Assembly: GCA_900770395.1 (NCBI GenBank)
Contig: CAAGKM010000023.1
Coordinates: 1-64,000 of the forward strand
Direction of reading: 5' to 3'
DNA length: 64,000 nt
Source: an uncultured Prevotella sp.
GTDB lineage: Bacteria; Bacteroidota; Bacteroidia; Bacteroidales; Bacteroidaceae
Part shown: positions 1 to 9,317 of the stretch, piece after piece
How positions within the stretch are numbered: the first letter of the stretch is position 1
How the letters are laid out: every line of letters starts with the position of its first letter
Program-made: the position numbers and the translations under genes
The notes under the pieces: model-generated
What the model was told of the DNA's origin: nothing
Seen by the model: only the letters and a program-made list of their open reading frames with translations
Database searches by the model: none

Positions 1-578
1 CACAAGGAAAGAGTTTCAAGGATTTTAATTCTGCAAGCTCAATGTCAAACAACACATTCTGGAATACTGTGACAAACAGCACAGACAAACAAGATAATTA
101 TGGTAATGGTACAGACCTCATCACCAACCCGACATTTGCTGACGCAGCTAACGGTGACTTCACTATCGGCGCTTCTACTCAGCAGGCTAAGTTCAAGACT
201 GGTGATCCACGCTGGTTGACTAACGAATATGTAGCTCCTACTATTGACAAGACAGCTCTTGAGACAGAGATTGCTACTGCAACAACTCTGCTTGGCGATG
301 CCTCAACAGAGGACGGCACTGCGGGCGCAACCCTTATGGCTGCTATCAACGCAGCACAGACTATTCTCAGCAACGCTGAGTTCCAGGAGGAGATTGACGC
401 AGCCGTGAAGACTCTGCAGGCAGCCGAGGAGGCATACAACAAGGCTACAGGCATCAGCGACATCACTACAGGTGCGGCTGACAACGGCGCATGGTATAAC
501 ATGCAGGGCGTTAAGGTGGAGAAGCCAACCCAGAAGGGCGTTTACATCCACAACGGCAAGAAGATTGTAGTGCGCTAA
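1..578 (+). CDS. C-terminal part of a secreted DUF5123/DUF4957-like protein (5' end outside window)
   Basis: The reading frame is open from the first base (first full codon at base 3), so the ATG at 42 is internal and the gene starts upstream of the window. The first ~50 visible residues, ending in the motif GDPRW, resemble the C-terminal end of the beta-helix-associated DUF5123/DUF4957 proteins found in Bacteroidota pectin and xylan loci. Next comes an Ala/Glu-rich helical stretch (about residues 70-135 counted from the ATG at 42) resembling a FIVAR-type three-helix module. The last ~40 residues (AWYNMQGVKV, then GVYIHNGKKIVVR) match the C-terminal tail on other secreted proteins in this window (37801 and 32872), probably a sorting or anchoring domain. 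Catalytic activity cannot be judged from the fragment. Confidence 0.7.
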   Translation, partial: QGKSFKDFNSASSMSNNTFWNTVTNSTDKQDNYGNGTDLITNPTFADAANGDFTIGASTQQAKFKTGDPRWLTNEYVAPTIDKTALETEIATATTLLGDASTEDGTAGATLMAAINAAQTILSNAEFQEEIDAAVKTLQAAEEAYNKATGISDITTGAADNGAWYNMQGVKVEKPTQKGVYIHNGKKIVVR

Positions 579-602
579 TAGCATTTGTTTAGCGGACATT
601 AA

Positions 603-637
603 TAAAAAAGTGCGTCACTGATGAAGTGGCGCACTTT
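603..637. terminator. Bidirectional rho-independent terminator
   Basis: A hairpin with stem AAAGTGCGTCACT / AGTGGCGCACTTT (one G-T pair) is flanked by A-runs on the left and T-runs on the right. It lies between two convergent genes, so it can terminate both. Confidence 0.8.
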
Positions 638-660
638 TAATATGTATCTGAGGAGTGGTT

Positions 661-1749
661 TTATTTCTTCTCCATTCTCGACTCGATGTCGTACAGCTCA
701 CGTCCTGCAAGCGAGATAGCGCTTGCGCTGATTGTGCTGAGGTGTGAGCGGATGAAGCTTGACACTCTTCCGAGCATCGCCTTGTCGTCGCTCTTTATGA
801 GCCTTGTCATGTTCATTATCAGCAACTCCTTTGCCGTCTTGTCCAAGGTGTCGTAGCCTGTCTCGCACATTGTCATGAAGGCAGCGTCGTCGCTGCTGAC
901 GCGGCACTCGATGAACTTGAACATCGGATTGTATTTCTCTTTATCCATTCCAAGCTCACTAATGGTTTTCTTTAGAGCCTGATAATCCTCCTCCTTGTAT
1001 TTGCCCATGCTGAGGATATAGCCGGAGAAATATCCTGTGATGGCGGCGTTGTAGAGTTGGCTCACACGCTTGTTGATGTCCTCACGCACAGCCTTATCGA
1101 ACTCGTTGCGGTGTGCTGTCATGAACTTTGCCTTCTCATCGTCCACGCTCATGGTGTAGCGTGTGAATATGAAGGCGTTAGGAGCCGACAGACGCTCTTT
1201 GTCGGTGAGCGACGCATAGTAGTCGTTGATGATTTTGAACCCCTCGGTCTCCTTGCCCTGCTCCATGTGATGGAACGCATAGTTGTTTACAAGCTCAGGA
1301 GTGCGGTCACCAGAGTTGTAGCGCTCAGCCATGCGTGCAGGTGTCATCTCGGGATTGAGTCCCGCTTTAATCTTTGCGATAAAGTCGGGACCGTCCATAG
1401 AGCCCTTAAGCTCCATCTGCACCTCTTCCTTGTCATTGAGGATGATGAATGTAGGATATGCTTTTACCTCGAAGCGTGTGGCAAGATCCTTTCCTTCTTT
1501 CTCCGCATTGAATTTCACGCATACGAATTTCTTGTTCATGAAGTCGCCCACCTCTTTTTGTGGGAACACCTCGCTTGCCATACGTTTGCAGGGACCACAC
1601 CAGTCGGTGAAGAAGTCGATGAAAACCATCTTCTTCTCCTTCTTTGCCGCAGCCACAGCCTCCTCGAAGGTTATATGGCGGAAGTTTGTCTGTGCCGTGA
1701 CGCTAAGTGCCATGACGCATAGCAGCAGTGTCATTAATGTCTTTTTCAT
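661..1749 (-). CDS. Secreted thioredoxin-fold protein (WCGPC)
   Basis: A 362-residue protein with a signal peptide (about residues 1-19, cleavage after TAQ). A thioredoxin domain follows at residues ~22-135, with the redox motif WCGPC (Cys51, Cys54) and the cis-proline region YPTFI. The ~220-residue C-terminal region is helical in character and I do not recognise it. It is the last gene of the SusC-SusD-DUF4843-PKD operon, 21 nt after the PKD-like gene. By family knowledge it is a periplasmic thiol-disulfide oxidoreductase. Secreted thioredoxin/TlpA proteins often accompany SusCD/DUF4843/PKD sets that lack glycosidases. Its substrate is unknown. Confidence 0.85.
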   Translation of the reverse strand: MKKTLMTLLLCVMALSVTAQTNFRHITFEEAVAAAKKEKKMVFIDFFTDWCGPCKRMASEVFPQKEVGDFMNKKFVCVKFNAEKEGKDLATRFEVKAYPTFIILNDKEEVQMELKGSMDGPDFIAKIKAGLNPEMTPARMAERYNSGDRTPELVNNYAFHHMEQGKETEGFKIINDYYASLTDKERLSAPNAFIFTRYTMSVDDEKAKFMTAHRNEFDKAVREDINKRVSQLYNAAITGYFSGYILSMGKYKEEDYQALKKTISELGMDKEKYNPMFKFIECRVSSDDAAFMTMCETGYDTLDKTAKELLIMNMTRLIKSDDKAMLGRVSSFIRSHLSTISASAISLAGRELYDIESRMEKK

Positions 1750-1770
1750 AATCTGTAATGTTTTGTCTGT

Positions 1771-3354
1771 TTAGTTTGTAGAGTTGCGGTATTCCACCTT
1801 CACCACCTTCAAGTCAGTCTTCCACACCTCTTTCTCACGAGGAGTAATCTCAATCTTGTTCTGGTTGTCTGCGATGGTGAACTTGCTCACTGTGCCCTTC
1901 TCCGCTGCATTGTAAGTAGCCACAATAAAGTCGGTAGGCTCGTCGTTTGAGTCATCGTCCATGGCAAGATAAGTGATTTCTGCGCCAAAGTCCTTCAGCA
2001 TCTTAGCCTCTTTGCGGTTGTAGTCGTAGCCCCACAATTGTGTGCCCACCGAATAGAGGATGATTGCCTGCATAGAGAAGAAGGCATAATGGCTTGCGTT
2101 TGCAAAATTAGTAGCCACTGACATGTCAATCTCGTTGCCATAGTATTTGGCAGGTGTGGCTGTGGCGAGTGAGAACCCGTAAACATAATATTTGCCGTCG
2201 GCATCAGTCATCAGGGCATACGAGCGTCCTGCATTGCCATATCCGTTCTCACCATATACCAATGTGCGCACAGGTGTGTACTTTGTCTGGTCGAAATAGA
2301 ACGGAGTCTCAGAGTCGTTGGCGTATTCCGTACAGTAGGTGGAGTAAGAGCTGTTGATTCCCACAAAACGGTGGTTGGTCTCATCAAAGAACATCCAACG
2401 TGAAATGGAGTACGGATTGGTGGCATTGCCTACATTGAATACGTAAGGCGCAGGCTTGAACAGTTCCTCGCTGGTGTCAGAGTAGCGGTTGTAGGGATTT
2501 CCGTAGGCTTCAACATTGTTGTATGCAATGCTGCTGTTTGCGAAAATCTCGTTCTCTGTCATGATGATTCTCATTCTGTTTGACATGCTTGAGTTGCCGC
2601 TTCCTGAAGCATGTGGACATACATCTACAACCTTCAGCGGATGGGTTACCGGTACTGTCGGGAATATCATATTCTCGCCGGTACGATCCTCGAGCACATC
2701 AAAAGAGCCGAGTTGCGCAGAATTTTCCACCTGATATGATCCGTTGTCGGCGATAGCCCAGAGGTTTACTATAATATCCCTGTAATAGTCGCCAGTGAAC
2801 ACAAGGTTTTTTGCGCCTCTCAAATTGGTTGAGTTCACAAATATATCCTTAATCACTGTTGTGTCACGGCCGTCGATGAAGCTCACGAAGTCCATGCCGC
2901 ATGTTCCGTCCTCTTTGTCGCCAAAGAGATAGAAGCCCCGCACAAACGGACTTGTCGCCTCAAGGTTGGTGCTCGTTTCCCATTTCAAACCAGTTGACTT
3001 ATCGGTCACCTGATAGTACAATTGATAGTTGCCTGGAGCGACATCTACAGGAATGTTAAGGTTGCGCTCAGTGCTAATTACAGTGTGTGTGACGTCAAAG
3101 CCACTGCTCTCGCTGAAAAACCATTTATACTCCAGCTGGCTCTCGTCAGTGTTGCTGATGGTTCCCTTAATCTCTGGCTCAATGACGAGTGACTCTGCAT
3201 GGGCAATACGTGAGTAGCTTTCCTCTATGCCCGAGATGCTTATCTCATTGATGGGGGCAAGCTCATAGTTGCCCTCATCCTCAACACATGACACCAGACC
3301 GGCAACAGTCGTCATGACCATTGCCATGATACATGTTATATATTTCTTTTTCAT
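1771..3354 (-). CDS. PKD-like family lipoprotein
   Basis: A 527-residue lipoprotein with lipobox VSC at Cys23, followed by EDEGNY, typical of the Bacteroidota PKD-like lipoprotein family. An Ig/PKD-like domain covers about residues 33-135 (with the YKWFF strand). The rest (~140-520) is a long beta-rich region with repeated short strands, possibly a propeller. The gene lies 18 nt downstream of the DUF4843 gene in the same operon and is expected to be part of the outer-membrane surface complex around the SusCD porin. There are no catalytic motifs, and ligand binding is inference. Confidence 0.8.
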   Translation of the reverse strand: MKKKYITCIMAMVMTTVAGLVSCVEDEGNYELAPINEISISGIEESYSRIAHAESLVIEPEIKGTISNTDESQLEYKWFFSESSGFDVTHTVISTERNLNIPVDVAPGNYQLYYQVTDKSTGLKWETSTNLEATSPFVRGFYLFGDKEDGTCGMDFVSFIDGRDTTVIKDIFVNSTNLRGAKNLVFTGDYYRDIIVNLWAIADNGSYQVENSAQLGSFDVLEDRTGENMIFPTVPVTHPLKVVDVCPHASGSGNSSMSNRMRIIMTENEIFANSSIAYNNVEAYGNPYNRYSDTSEELFKPAPYVFNVGNATNPYSISRWMFFDETNHRFVGINSSYSTYCTEYANDSETPFYFDQTKYTPVRTLVYGENGYGNAGRSYALMTDADGKYYVYGFSLATATPAKYYGNEIDMSVATNFANASHYAFFSMQAIILYSVGTQLWGYDYNRKEAKMLKDFGAEITYLAMDDDSNDEPTDFIVATYNAAEKGTVSKFTIADNQNKIEITPREKEVWKTDLKVVKVEYRNSTN

Positions 3355-3372
3355 TTTTACTTGCTTTTTACA

Positions 3373-4254
3373 TTATTTATAATAGTCCTCAGGCTTTGTG
3401 AACGGCTGCCATGGCAATTGCTTGTTCAGTGTGAAGAAGTACATCATTGTGCCGTCCTCATCAAGCACAGGGTCATGGGCATTTGCCTTCTCAAGCACAT
3501 ATTTAACCATAAACTCGGCAATGGATGTCTGGCGTGCTGATGGCATGCGCTCCTCTGTTGTGAAGTCCTCGATTGTGGTTCCTGTCAGTTCCATAATCAG
3601 CGAAAACTTCTTTGCGGAGAATTTGCCCCATAGTCCACCACCAGTCTCATCATTTCCGATCCATCTTGCCGGACGTGTCAGCACATCGTATATGAAGATG
3701 TTGTGAACGGATGCGTCTTTGTTGTAGCTGAACTCGTTGTTGTCGGGAGTGTAAGGCGTTGCAGGTCCGTCGGCAAATGATTTGTAAGGCAGTGTGAACA
3801 TGTCGTTCTCCACAATCTTGAGCTGCAGTTGCAGAGTGTCACCTTCCATCTCGGCTGTTCTGTTCACCTTGAGGCTCACTGTTGTGCTGTTCTCACCTGC
3901 CTTTATCACACAGTCGGTTGTAAGGTCTGTATAGTCACGTCCCTCCACGGCGGTGGTGCTGTCGGGATTTGCTATAACCTTGAATGCGCGGTCGTAGTCC
4001 TTGGTGTTGCCTGTAGCCATGATTTTCAGCGACAGCTCAACCTCATTCTCAACCATGCTTCCAAAAGCCACAGAGGTGTAATGTTGATGCGGCCACAAAT
4101 TTTGTGCTATGTGCGACGGGTATCTGCGCACGTCGAAGTACAGACCGTCCTGTCCCTCGTAGTCCATCAGCTCTTTCTCGCAACCTGTAAGCAGCAATGC
4201 TCCGCCAAAGAGCAGTCCTGCCCAGTTAATATATCTTTTCATAGTCATAATCAA
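3373..4254 (-). CDS. DUF4843 domain surface lipoprotein
   Basis: A 293-residue lipoprotein with lipobox LLLTGC. The DUF4843 signature is the stretch beginning YEGQDGLYFD near the N-terminus, then Calx-beta-like strands (VEGRDY, STTVSLKV). Three closely spaced ATGs (4254, 4248, 4242) could each start it; the signal peptide fits all of them. It begins 5 nt after the SusD stop codon and is translationally close-coupled. DUF4843 proteins regularly accompany SusCD pairs, where they probably act as accessory surface binding lipoproteins. No enzymatic role is known. Confidence 0.85.
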   Translation of the reverse strand: MIMTMKRYINWAGLLFGGALLLTGCEKELMDYEGQDGLYFDVRRYPSHIAQNLWPHQHYTSVAFGSMVENEVELSLKIMATGNTKDYDRAFKVIANPDSTTAVEGRDYTDLTTDCVIKAGENSTTVSLKVNRTAEMEGDTLQLQLKIVENDMFTLPYKSFADGPATPYTPDNNEFSYNKDASVHNIFIYDVLTRPARWIGNDETGGGLWGKFSAKKFSLIMELTGTTIEDFTTEERMPSARQTSIAEFMVKYVLEKANAHDPVLDEDGTMMYFFTLNKQLPWQPFTKPEDYYK

Positions 4255-4259
4255 TTTTT

Positions 4260-5807
4260 TTAGTTTTCTGTTGTTACACGTTTGTCTATCTCAACCTTTG
4301 GAAGAGGCCATACATAGTCCTGTGTATCCATGGGCTCAGTGACTTCAAACTCACCTGTCCACCAGTCTTCCTCGAAAGTTGTTCCGGATAGAACCTCATC
4401 CATGTTGAGACGCTTATAATAGAAATAGAGCTGTCCCTCACCAATCATCTCTCTCGCAAATTCGTTGGTGATATATTGCTGAATGTCATCACCCACGTTG
4501 TCTTCCTCAAGGTCAATGCAGTTGCGGTTGCTGCGCAGCTCGTTGATGTATCCTATTGCCTCGGTTGTTGTAGGAGCACATTCTGCAGCTATCAGATAAA
4601 TCTCGCTCATACGTATCAGCGGTATCATGTAGCGTATGGAGTTCTCAGGCACGTCGGCATATTTGCTGAAGCATATTGCCTTCTTTGTGGATGATGCTCC
4701 AACATCGCTGGTCTCCTCAAGAGTCTCCAGGCTCCACATGTTGTCGCCGCGGCGCAGGTCAAGCTCGTCAGAATAGAAGTGAGGTATCTTACCATTCATG
4801 TCATTGAGGCTCTCGCCCTTGAATGTGAGCGAGTTGCTTATTTTGGCGCTTCTCTTGAAGTAGTTGTCGAACAGGGTTATCCTTGATGTGTTGTACAGGC
4901 TGAACATCACCTCTGTGGAGAATATACGGTCGGGCTTTTCGGGCGACTGTACATTTGCCTTCGGTGTCCATGGGAACACTTCCTTCTCCTTGTTCTCTGA
5001 AATCAGTGAGGTTGCAATCTCGTATGCCTTAGTCTTGTTGCCCGTCCATAGATATGCGCGTGCCAGCAGAGCCTGCACTGCATAATAGTTGAGACGGTAT
5101 TGACGGTAGCGCATATCAGAGCTCTCGTTGGGGTCTTCTGAGTCAGAGTTCATCACACCCTCAGTGCGTATTCTGTCATCTTTCAGCAACTCAGCGGCGT
5201 CGTTAAGGTCTCTCAGCACCTTTGCCATCACTTCCTTGGCAGGCAACAGCGGCTGGATTGCCTTCGATGTTGTCTCCTCGTATGGGATGGTTGTCTCATT
5301 CTCGGTGTCGGCACTGTAGACAGGACCATAGATGCGCAGCAGGTCGAAGTGAAGCATGGCGCGCAAGGCTAAAGCCTCACCCTTTACCATGGGGTAGTAG
5401 TTGGGCTTTATTGTCGCGTCAGGCATGTCGCAATGCTCAAGCAGCAGGTTGAGATTGGCGATAAGCGCATATTGTGTGGTCCACAAATCTCCTGACGTGT
5501 TCTCAAAATTAATCGCGTTGAAGTTGTAGTTGGCATAGTTGTAAAAAGTGTGATTGCTGTTCTGGCGCACATCGTAGTATTGAGCCATTACGTCAATCAC
5601 GCCCATGCTGAGCGTTGAGCTGTAGTTCTCGTTCATCTTGGCATACACGCCATTGAGCGATGACACGAATCCTGAGTTGTTCTCAAACAGCTTGTCCTCC
5701 ATAATCTCGTCTTCCATGTCAACCTGCAGCCAGTCGGAGCATGATGACATAGACATCACGGCAAGGCAGCTAACTGCCATTGTCCTCATTATATTCTGTA
5801 TTTTCAT
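4260..5807 (-). CDS. RagB/SusD family outer-membrane nutrient-binding lipoprotein
   Basis: About 515 residues, with a signal peptide and lipobox ending SSC (followed by SDWLQVD), the usual SusD N-terminus. The TPR-like helical region contains the family motif RAMLHFDLLRIYGPV. The C-terminal region (MSEIYLIAAECA, REMIGEGQLYFYYKRLN) is the SusD C-terminal signature. I chose the ATG at 5807 over the upstream ATG at 5825 because AAAGGAG lies 9 nt before it, an unusually good ribosome-binding site for this phylum. It pairs with the SusC gene directly upstream and should form the lid of that transporter. Confidence 0.9.
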   Translation of the reverse strand: MKIQNIMRTMAVSCLAVMSMSSCSDWLQVDMEDEIMEDKLFENNSGFVSSLNGVYAKMNENYSSTLSMGVIDVMAQYYDVRQNSNHTFYNYANYNFNAINFENTSGDLWTTQYALIANLNLLLEHCDMPDATIKPNYYPMVKGEALALRAMLHFDLLRIYGPVYSADTENETTIPYEETTSKAIQPLLPAKEVMAKVLRDLNDAAELLKDDRIRTEGVMNSDSEDPNESSDMRYRQYRLNYYAVQALLARAYLWTGNKTKAYEIATSLISENKEKEVFPWTPKANVQSPEKPDRIFSTEVMFSLYNTSRITLFDNYFKRSAKISNSLTFKGESLNDMNGKIPHFYSDELDLRRGDNMWSLETLEETSDVGASSTKKAICFSKYADVPENSIRYMIPLIRMSEIYLIAAECAPTTTEAIGYINELRSNRNCIDLEEDNVGDDIQQYITNEFAREMIGEGQLYFYYKRLNMDEVLSGTTFEEDWWTGEFEVTEPMDTQDYVWPLPKVEIDKRVTTEN

Positions 5808-5829
5808 ATTATATACTCCTTTCATAATT

Positions 5830-8800
5830 TTAGAAACGCAAATTCAAAGAAGCCGACACACTTCTCTGGAATGGATAACTCAAGCCTCGCTCCTCCTTGA
5901 CGGTTGAGAGGCGGAAAATGTCGTTCATATACACTCTGAATATGAATGATGAGAGTCCTACTGTCTTCAGCCATTTGGCTGTTGTGCTCTCATATCCTAA
6001 TGAGATGCTCTTGCACTCGAGTGTATTGTCGTCGGCAATGAAGCGTGATGACATGTTTGTCACCGATGTGTCGTCGATACGCTTGAACTTGGCTCTGTCG
6101 CCAGGCTTCTGCCAACGGTCATACAGTGCGCGCTTGTCCTGGTTGTAGCGTATTGCTTCCGAAGAAATGTTCTCAACCTTGTTGAACAGTGTCTCAAGGA
6201 ATGTCTGACCGCCAAGACGGTAACGGAAGTTCACACCAAGTGAGAATCCCTTGTAGCGCACGTTGGAGCCGATGTATCCTTCAACGTCAGGTGTGGCGTC
6301 GCCACATACAACCTCCTCGGATGAGTCCCATTTATAGGTGTAGGTGCCGTCCTTCTTAAGGAATATCTCGTTACCGTTCATCGGGTCAATGCCAAGTGAG
6401 CGTACTGCCCAAAGCGCAGTTGTGCTTGCGCCGTCGTAGTAGCGGAGCAGAGTCTGGTTGGCACGTCCGTCCTGATTGTATTTCTCCAGCAGGTCACCGA
6501 TTTTGTAGTATTCTGACTTTGTGTGGAGCAGGTTTGCATTCACCTGCCATGTAATGTCGCGCTCCTTCATTATGAAGTAGTTTGCCGAGAACGAGAAGCT
6601 GTTGTTCTTTGTGGCGCCGATATTCATTGGCACTGACGACGCTCCTGTGGAGGTTGGCAGTCCTATGGCAAGCAGCAGCGGGTCGGTCTTCTTGTAGGTA
6701 TAATCCATGGTGAGCATCAGCCGTGAGTTGAAAAGCTCAATGTCCATACCCACGTTGTGTGTGCGTGTGCGCTGCCACTCAAGATTCTTGTTTCCCCATT
6801 TGCTTACTATGGTGGCAAGACCGAAAATGCTTGGATAGCTGTTATAATATGTATATGTGCTGTTGGCTATCTTTGCGTCGAAATCCTGATAGCCTGGGTT
6901 ACCCAGCGAGTAGCGCAGCTTCAGATAGTTGATGGCTTTGATGTTTTTCATGAAAGCCTCGTTGTGCACATTCCAACCCACACCAAACGACCATGTTGTG
7001 GAGAAAGGATTGTCTACGCCGAACACTGATGCGCCGTCGTTACGTATGTTGAAGTCGAGCAGATAGCGCATGTCGTAGGCATAGTTACCGTTGAGATAGA
7101 AGCTTGCCGAGCGGGTCTTCGATATTGAAGAGTAGGGCTTGGCGCCATCTGGATAACCTGTGGAGAAGTTGGGATTTGAGAACATATCGCTGATATATCC
7201 CTGTGCCGCATAGCTCTCAAGATTGATGTTGCTCTCTGTGAGCTGTGCGCCGCCAAGCACGTTGTAGGTGTGCTTGCCTTTAGTGTCGCCATAGCTTGCT
7301 ATGAGGCTGCCGTCGTAGGATGTGCTGCGTTGGTTCTGCTTGTTGTAGGTTCCACGTTTCAAGGTCTCAAGTCCAGTGAACTCTGATGCGAAGGGAGACT
7401 TGAACACCTCCGAGCCCTCACGTGTGGTGTTGAGCCCGAATTTTCCTTGAATACGCACCTGTCTTATAGGACGGTATTCAACCATGAAGTTGTTGCGGAA
7501 TGTAAGAATGTCGCCAGTGTTGAAACTTTTCTGGCGGAAGTCCCATAATGGGTTGTAGACATTTGTCTCGGCATAATTGGAGCCGATGTATGTGTCAATT
7601 ACCTTGTCAACCTCGCCTTGCTCGTTGTACTTGGGCTGATAAGGGTTGGCAGATGAGAAACTGCTGAATGGCACAACATTGTTTGAAATGTCTGTATAGG
7701 AAATGTTTGTCTGGTTAGAGAAATTGAACTTGTCAATGCGGTATGAGAGGTTCACGGTGCCGTCGATGTTCTCGCGGTCAGAGCCTTTCATCACACCTTC
7801 AGTGTCTTTATAGCGGAATGTCAGACCGTAACGGAAGGCGGAATCCCCCCCCTCTGCGTTGATGCTGTGCTCGTGTGTCATGGCGGTGCGCAGAGGCTCG
7901 TTCATCCAATATGTGTTAAGACCTGCAAGCGCATTCTTGTAGCGGCTGTAGTACTGCTCGCGCTGTACGTTGTTGAGAATCTCTCCGTTCTCATCCAGAC
8001 TGCCGTAGAATCCTGACAGACGCTCATACTCCAGCTTCTCTCTTGCATTCATGAGGTTGTAGTCGCTGAGGTCTGCCCAGCTGAGCATGTAGTTGCCGCT
8101 GTAGCTGAAACGCAGTTTACCTGCCTCAGGCTTCTTTGTCTCCACAACCACCACGCCATTGGCTGCACGTGAGCCGTAGATGGCTGTTGATGCGGCATCC
8201 TTCAGAAGGGTGATACTCTCAATGCGGTCCATGCTGAGGTCGGAGATTGTCTGAAGTGTTGTCTCAAAACCGTCGAGAATGTACAGTGGCTGGTTTGACA
8301 ATGCCGAGTAAGTGTCAGACAAGCCGGTGATGCTTGTTGTACCATTAATCGACACATTTGCCATTGTGTTAGGGTCGGAACCCATCAGGTTGTTGTCGGC
8401 GATTACAAACGAAGGGTCAAGGGCGCTGAGGCTCTGGAGGATGTTCTGATTGCCTATGGCTTTCAGCTCATCGGCTTTGTAAGTGGTCGCAGAGCCTGTG
8501 AAACTCTCAGCCTTTCGGGTGTAAATACCGGTAATGACAGTTTCTTTCAGCGCAACCTCGTCTGGCTGCAAACGTACTGTAACACGCTTACCGTCAGCCA
8601 CTCTCACCTCTTGCTGCTTCATACCGATGTATGTGAACACAAGTGTGTGCTTATCGGCTGGAACATTGATTAAGAACTCGCCTTCGGCATTTGTAGTTGT
8701 GCCGACACCTTTCATGCCTTTTATTGCCACGGTCACGCCTGGCAACGGCATGTCTGAATCGTCAACAACTGTACCTTTGTACGTTGTTCCGCCGTTTTGT

Positions 8801-8889
8801 GCCGCTAACTGCAGTGTAAAACAGCAGAATGAGAGCAAAACCAAGAGATTTCTCAGTTTGCAACTCTCAAGTTTAAAAATACCAATCAT
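5830..8889 (-). CDS. SusC/RagA family TonB-dependent outer-membrane transporter
   Basis: A 1019-residue protein with a signal peptide cut after LAAQ. It has a carboxypeptidase-D regulatory-like domain (~residues 33-110, YKGTVVDDSDMPLPGVTV), a TonB plug (~115-240, with LKDAASTAIYGSRAANGVV) and a 22-strand barrel ending in LNLRF. It heads a five-gene minus-strand operon (8889 to 661). The partner genes (SusD, DUF4843, PKD-like, thioredoxin) and the lack of any glycoside hydrolase suggest a cargo other than a complex polysaccharide, perhaps peptides; this is inference. It lacks the operator shared by the xylan operons, so it is probably regulated separately. Confidence 0.92.
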   Translation of the reverse strand: MIGIFKLESCKLRNLLVLLSFCCFTLQLAAQNGGTTYKGTVVDDSDMPLPGVTVAIKGMKGVGTTTNAEGEFLINVPADKHTLVFTYIGMKQQEVRVADGKRVTVRLQPDEVALKETVITGIYTRKAESFTGSATTYKADELKAIGNQNILQSLSALDPSFVIADNNLMGSDPNTMANVSINGTTSITGLSDTYSALSNQPLYILDGFETTLQTISDLSMDRIESITLLKDAASTAIYGSRAANGVVVVETKKPEAGKLRFSYSGNYMLSWADLSDYNLMNAREKLEYERLSGFYGSLDENGEILNNVQREQYYSRYKNALAGLNTYWMNEPLRTAMTHEHSINAEGGDSAFRYGLTFRYKDTEGVMKGSDRENIDGTVNLSYRIDKFNFSNQTNISYTDISNNVVPFSSFSSANPYQPKYNEQGEVDKVIDTYIGSNYAETNVYNPLWDFRQKSFNTGDILTFRNNFMVEYRPIRQVRIQGKFGLNTTREGSEVFKSPFASEFTGLETLKRGTYNKQNQRSTSYDGSLIASYGDTKGKHTYNVLGGAQLTESNINLESYAAQGYISDMFSNPNFSTGYPDGAKPYSSISKTRSASFYLNGNYAYDMRYLLDFNIRNDGASVFGVDNPFSTTWSFGVGWNVHNEAFMKNIKAINYLKLRYSLGNPGYQDFDAKIANSTYTYYNSYPSIFGLATIVSKWGNKNLEWQRTRTHNVGMDIELFNSRLMLTMDYTYKKTDPLLLAIGLPTSTGASSVPMNIGATKNNSFSFSANYFIMKERDITWQVNANLLHTKSEYYKIGDLLEKYNQDGRANQTLLRYYDGASTTALWAVRSLGIDPMNGNEIFLKKDGTYTYKWDSSEEVVCGDATPDVEGYIGSNVRYKGFSLGVNFRYRLGGQTFLETLFNKVENISSEAIRYNQDKRALYDRWQKPGDRAKFKRIDDTSVTNMSSRFIADDNTLECKSISLGYESTTAKWLKTVGLSSFIFRVYMNDIFRLSTVKEERGLSYPFQRSVSASLNLRF

Positions 8890-8958
8890 AAATACAATTT
8901 GTTAAATATTAAAATTATAAATTATCCTTTTACCTTATTGTGTTTGTGTATTCGTTTG

Positions 8959-8966
8959 CAAAGATA
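8959..8966 (-). promoter_or_regulatory. Candidate -7 box of the susC operon at 8889
   Basis: Read on the minus strand this is TATCTTTG, matching the Bacteroidota -7 consensus TAnnTTTG, about 70 nt upstream of the start codon. A good TTTG -33 box is not evident at the expected distance. The TGTTAC-type operator of the xylan operons is absent at the equivalent positions. Confidence 0.55.
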
Positions 8967-9142
8967 ATGCTTTTTTTTCTAATTTTTAGAAATGCGTTGG
9001 ATTGAATGTGCTTGTTTTATGTGTTTTTAACACAAAGTGAGTCGCATATGGTTTAAGCCTACTGTGAATTTAACTATAATTTCTTTATTAGTCTAAACAA
9101 AAATTGCGGACAGCAGGATGAAAAGTTTATGTCAGTCGGCTT

Positions 9143-9238
9143 AGTTTTATAAATATAAGTTTTAGCTACACAACTAAAACTTATATTTATGTAGCTAAAA
9201 CTTTTAGTTGTGTAGCTAAAACTTATATTTATAAAACT
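9143..9238. repeat. 37-bp perfect inverted repeat containing 21-bp tandem units
   Basis: The arms 9143-9179 and 9202-9238 are exact reverse complements (37 bp), separated by 22 bp. The same stretch also reads as direct repeats of a 21-bp unit at 9170-9190, 9191-9211 and 9212-9232. The units share the core CTAAAACTT with the variable tail ATATTTAT or TTAGTTGT. It lies in the 428-bp gap between the DUF4831 gene and the susC promoter. Function unknown; see findings. Confidence 0.9.
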
Positions 9239-9240
9239 GT

Positions 9241-9306
9241 GTTGGCTTCGAGGAACTTTTATGTTTGCTTCGAGAGATTTCTATATTGGCTTAAATGGAT
9301 TTTTAT
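9241..9306. repeat. Three degenerate 22-bp tandem units
   Basis: Units at 9241-9262, 9263-9284 and 9285-9306 follow the pattern nTTGGCTTCGAGGAnTTTTAT with several substitutions. They directly follow the 21-bp array and end just before the 3' end of the DUF4831 gene. No coding potential is evident. Confidence 0.75.
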
Positions 9307-9317
9307 GTATTATTCTC

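Noticed and set aside
1057..1722. 221-codon plus-strand frame opposite the thioredoxin gene
   Set aside because: Antisense to a protein with an intact WCGPC motif and signal peptide; no motif of its own.
9143..9238. Invertible DNA switch
   Set aside because: The arms are separated by only 22 bp, with no promoter between them and no recombinase gene nearby; a static palindromic array is simpler.
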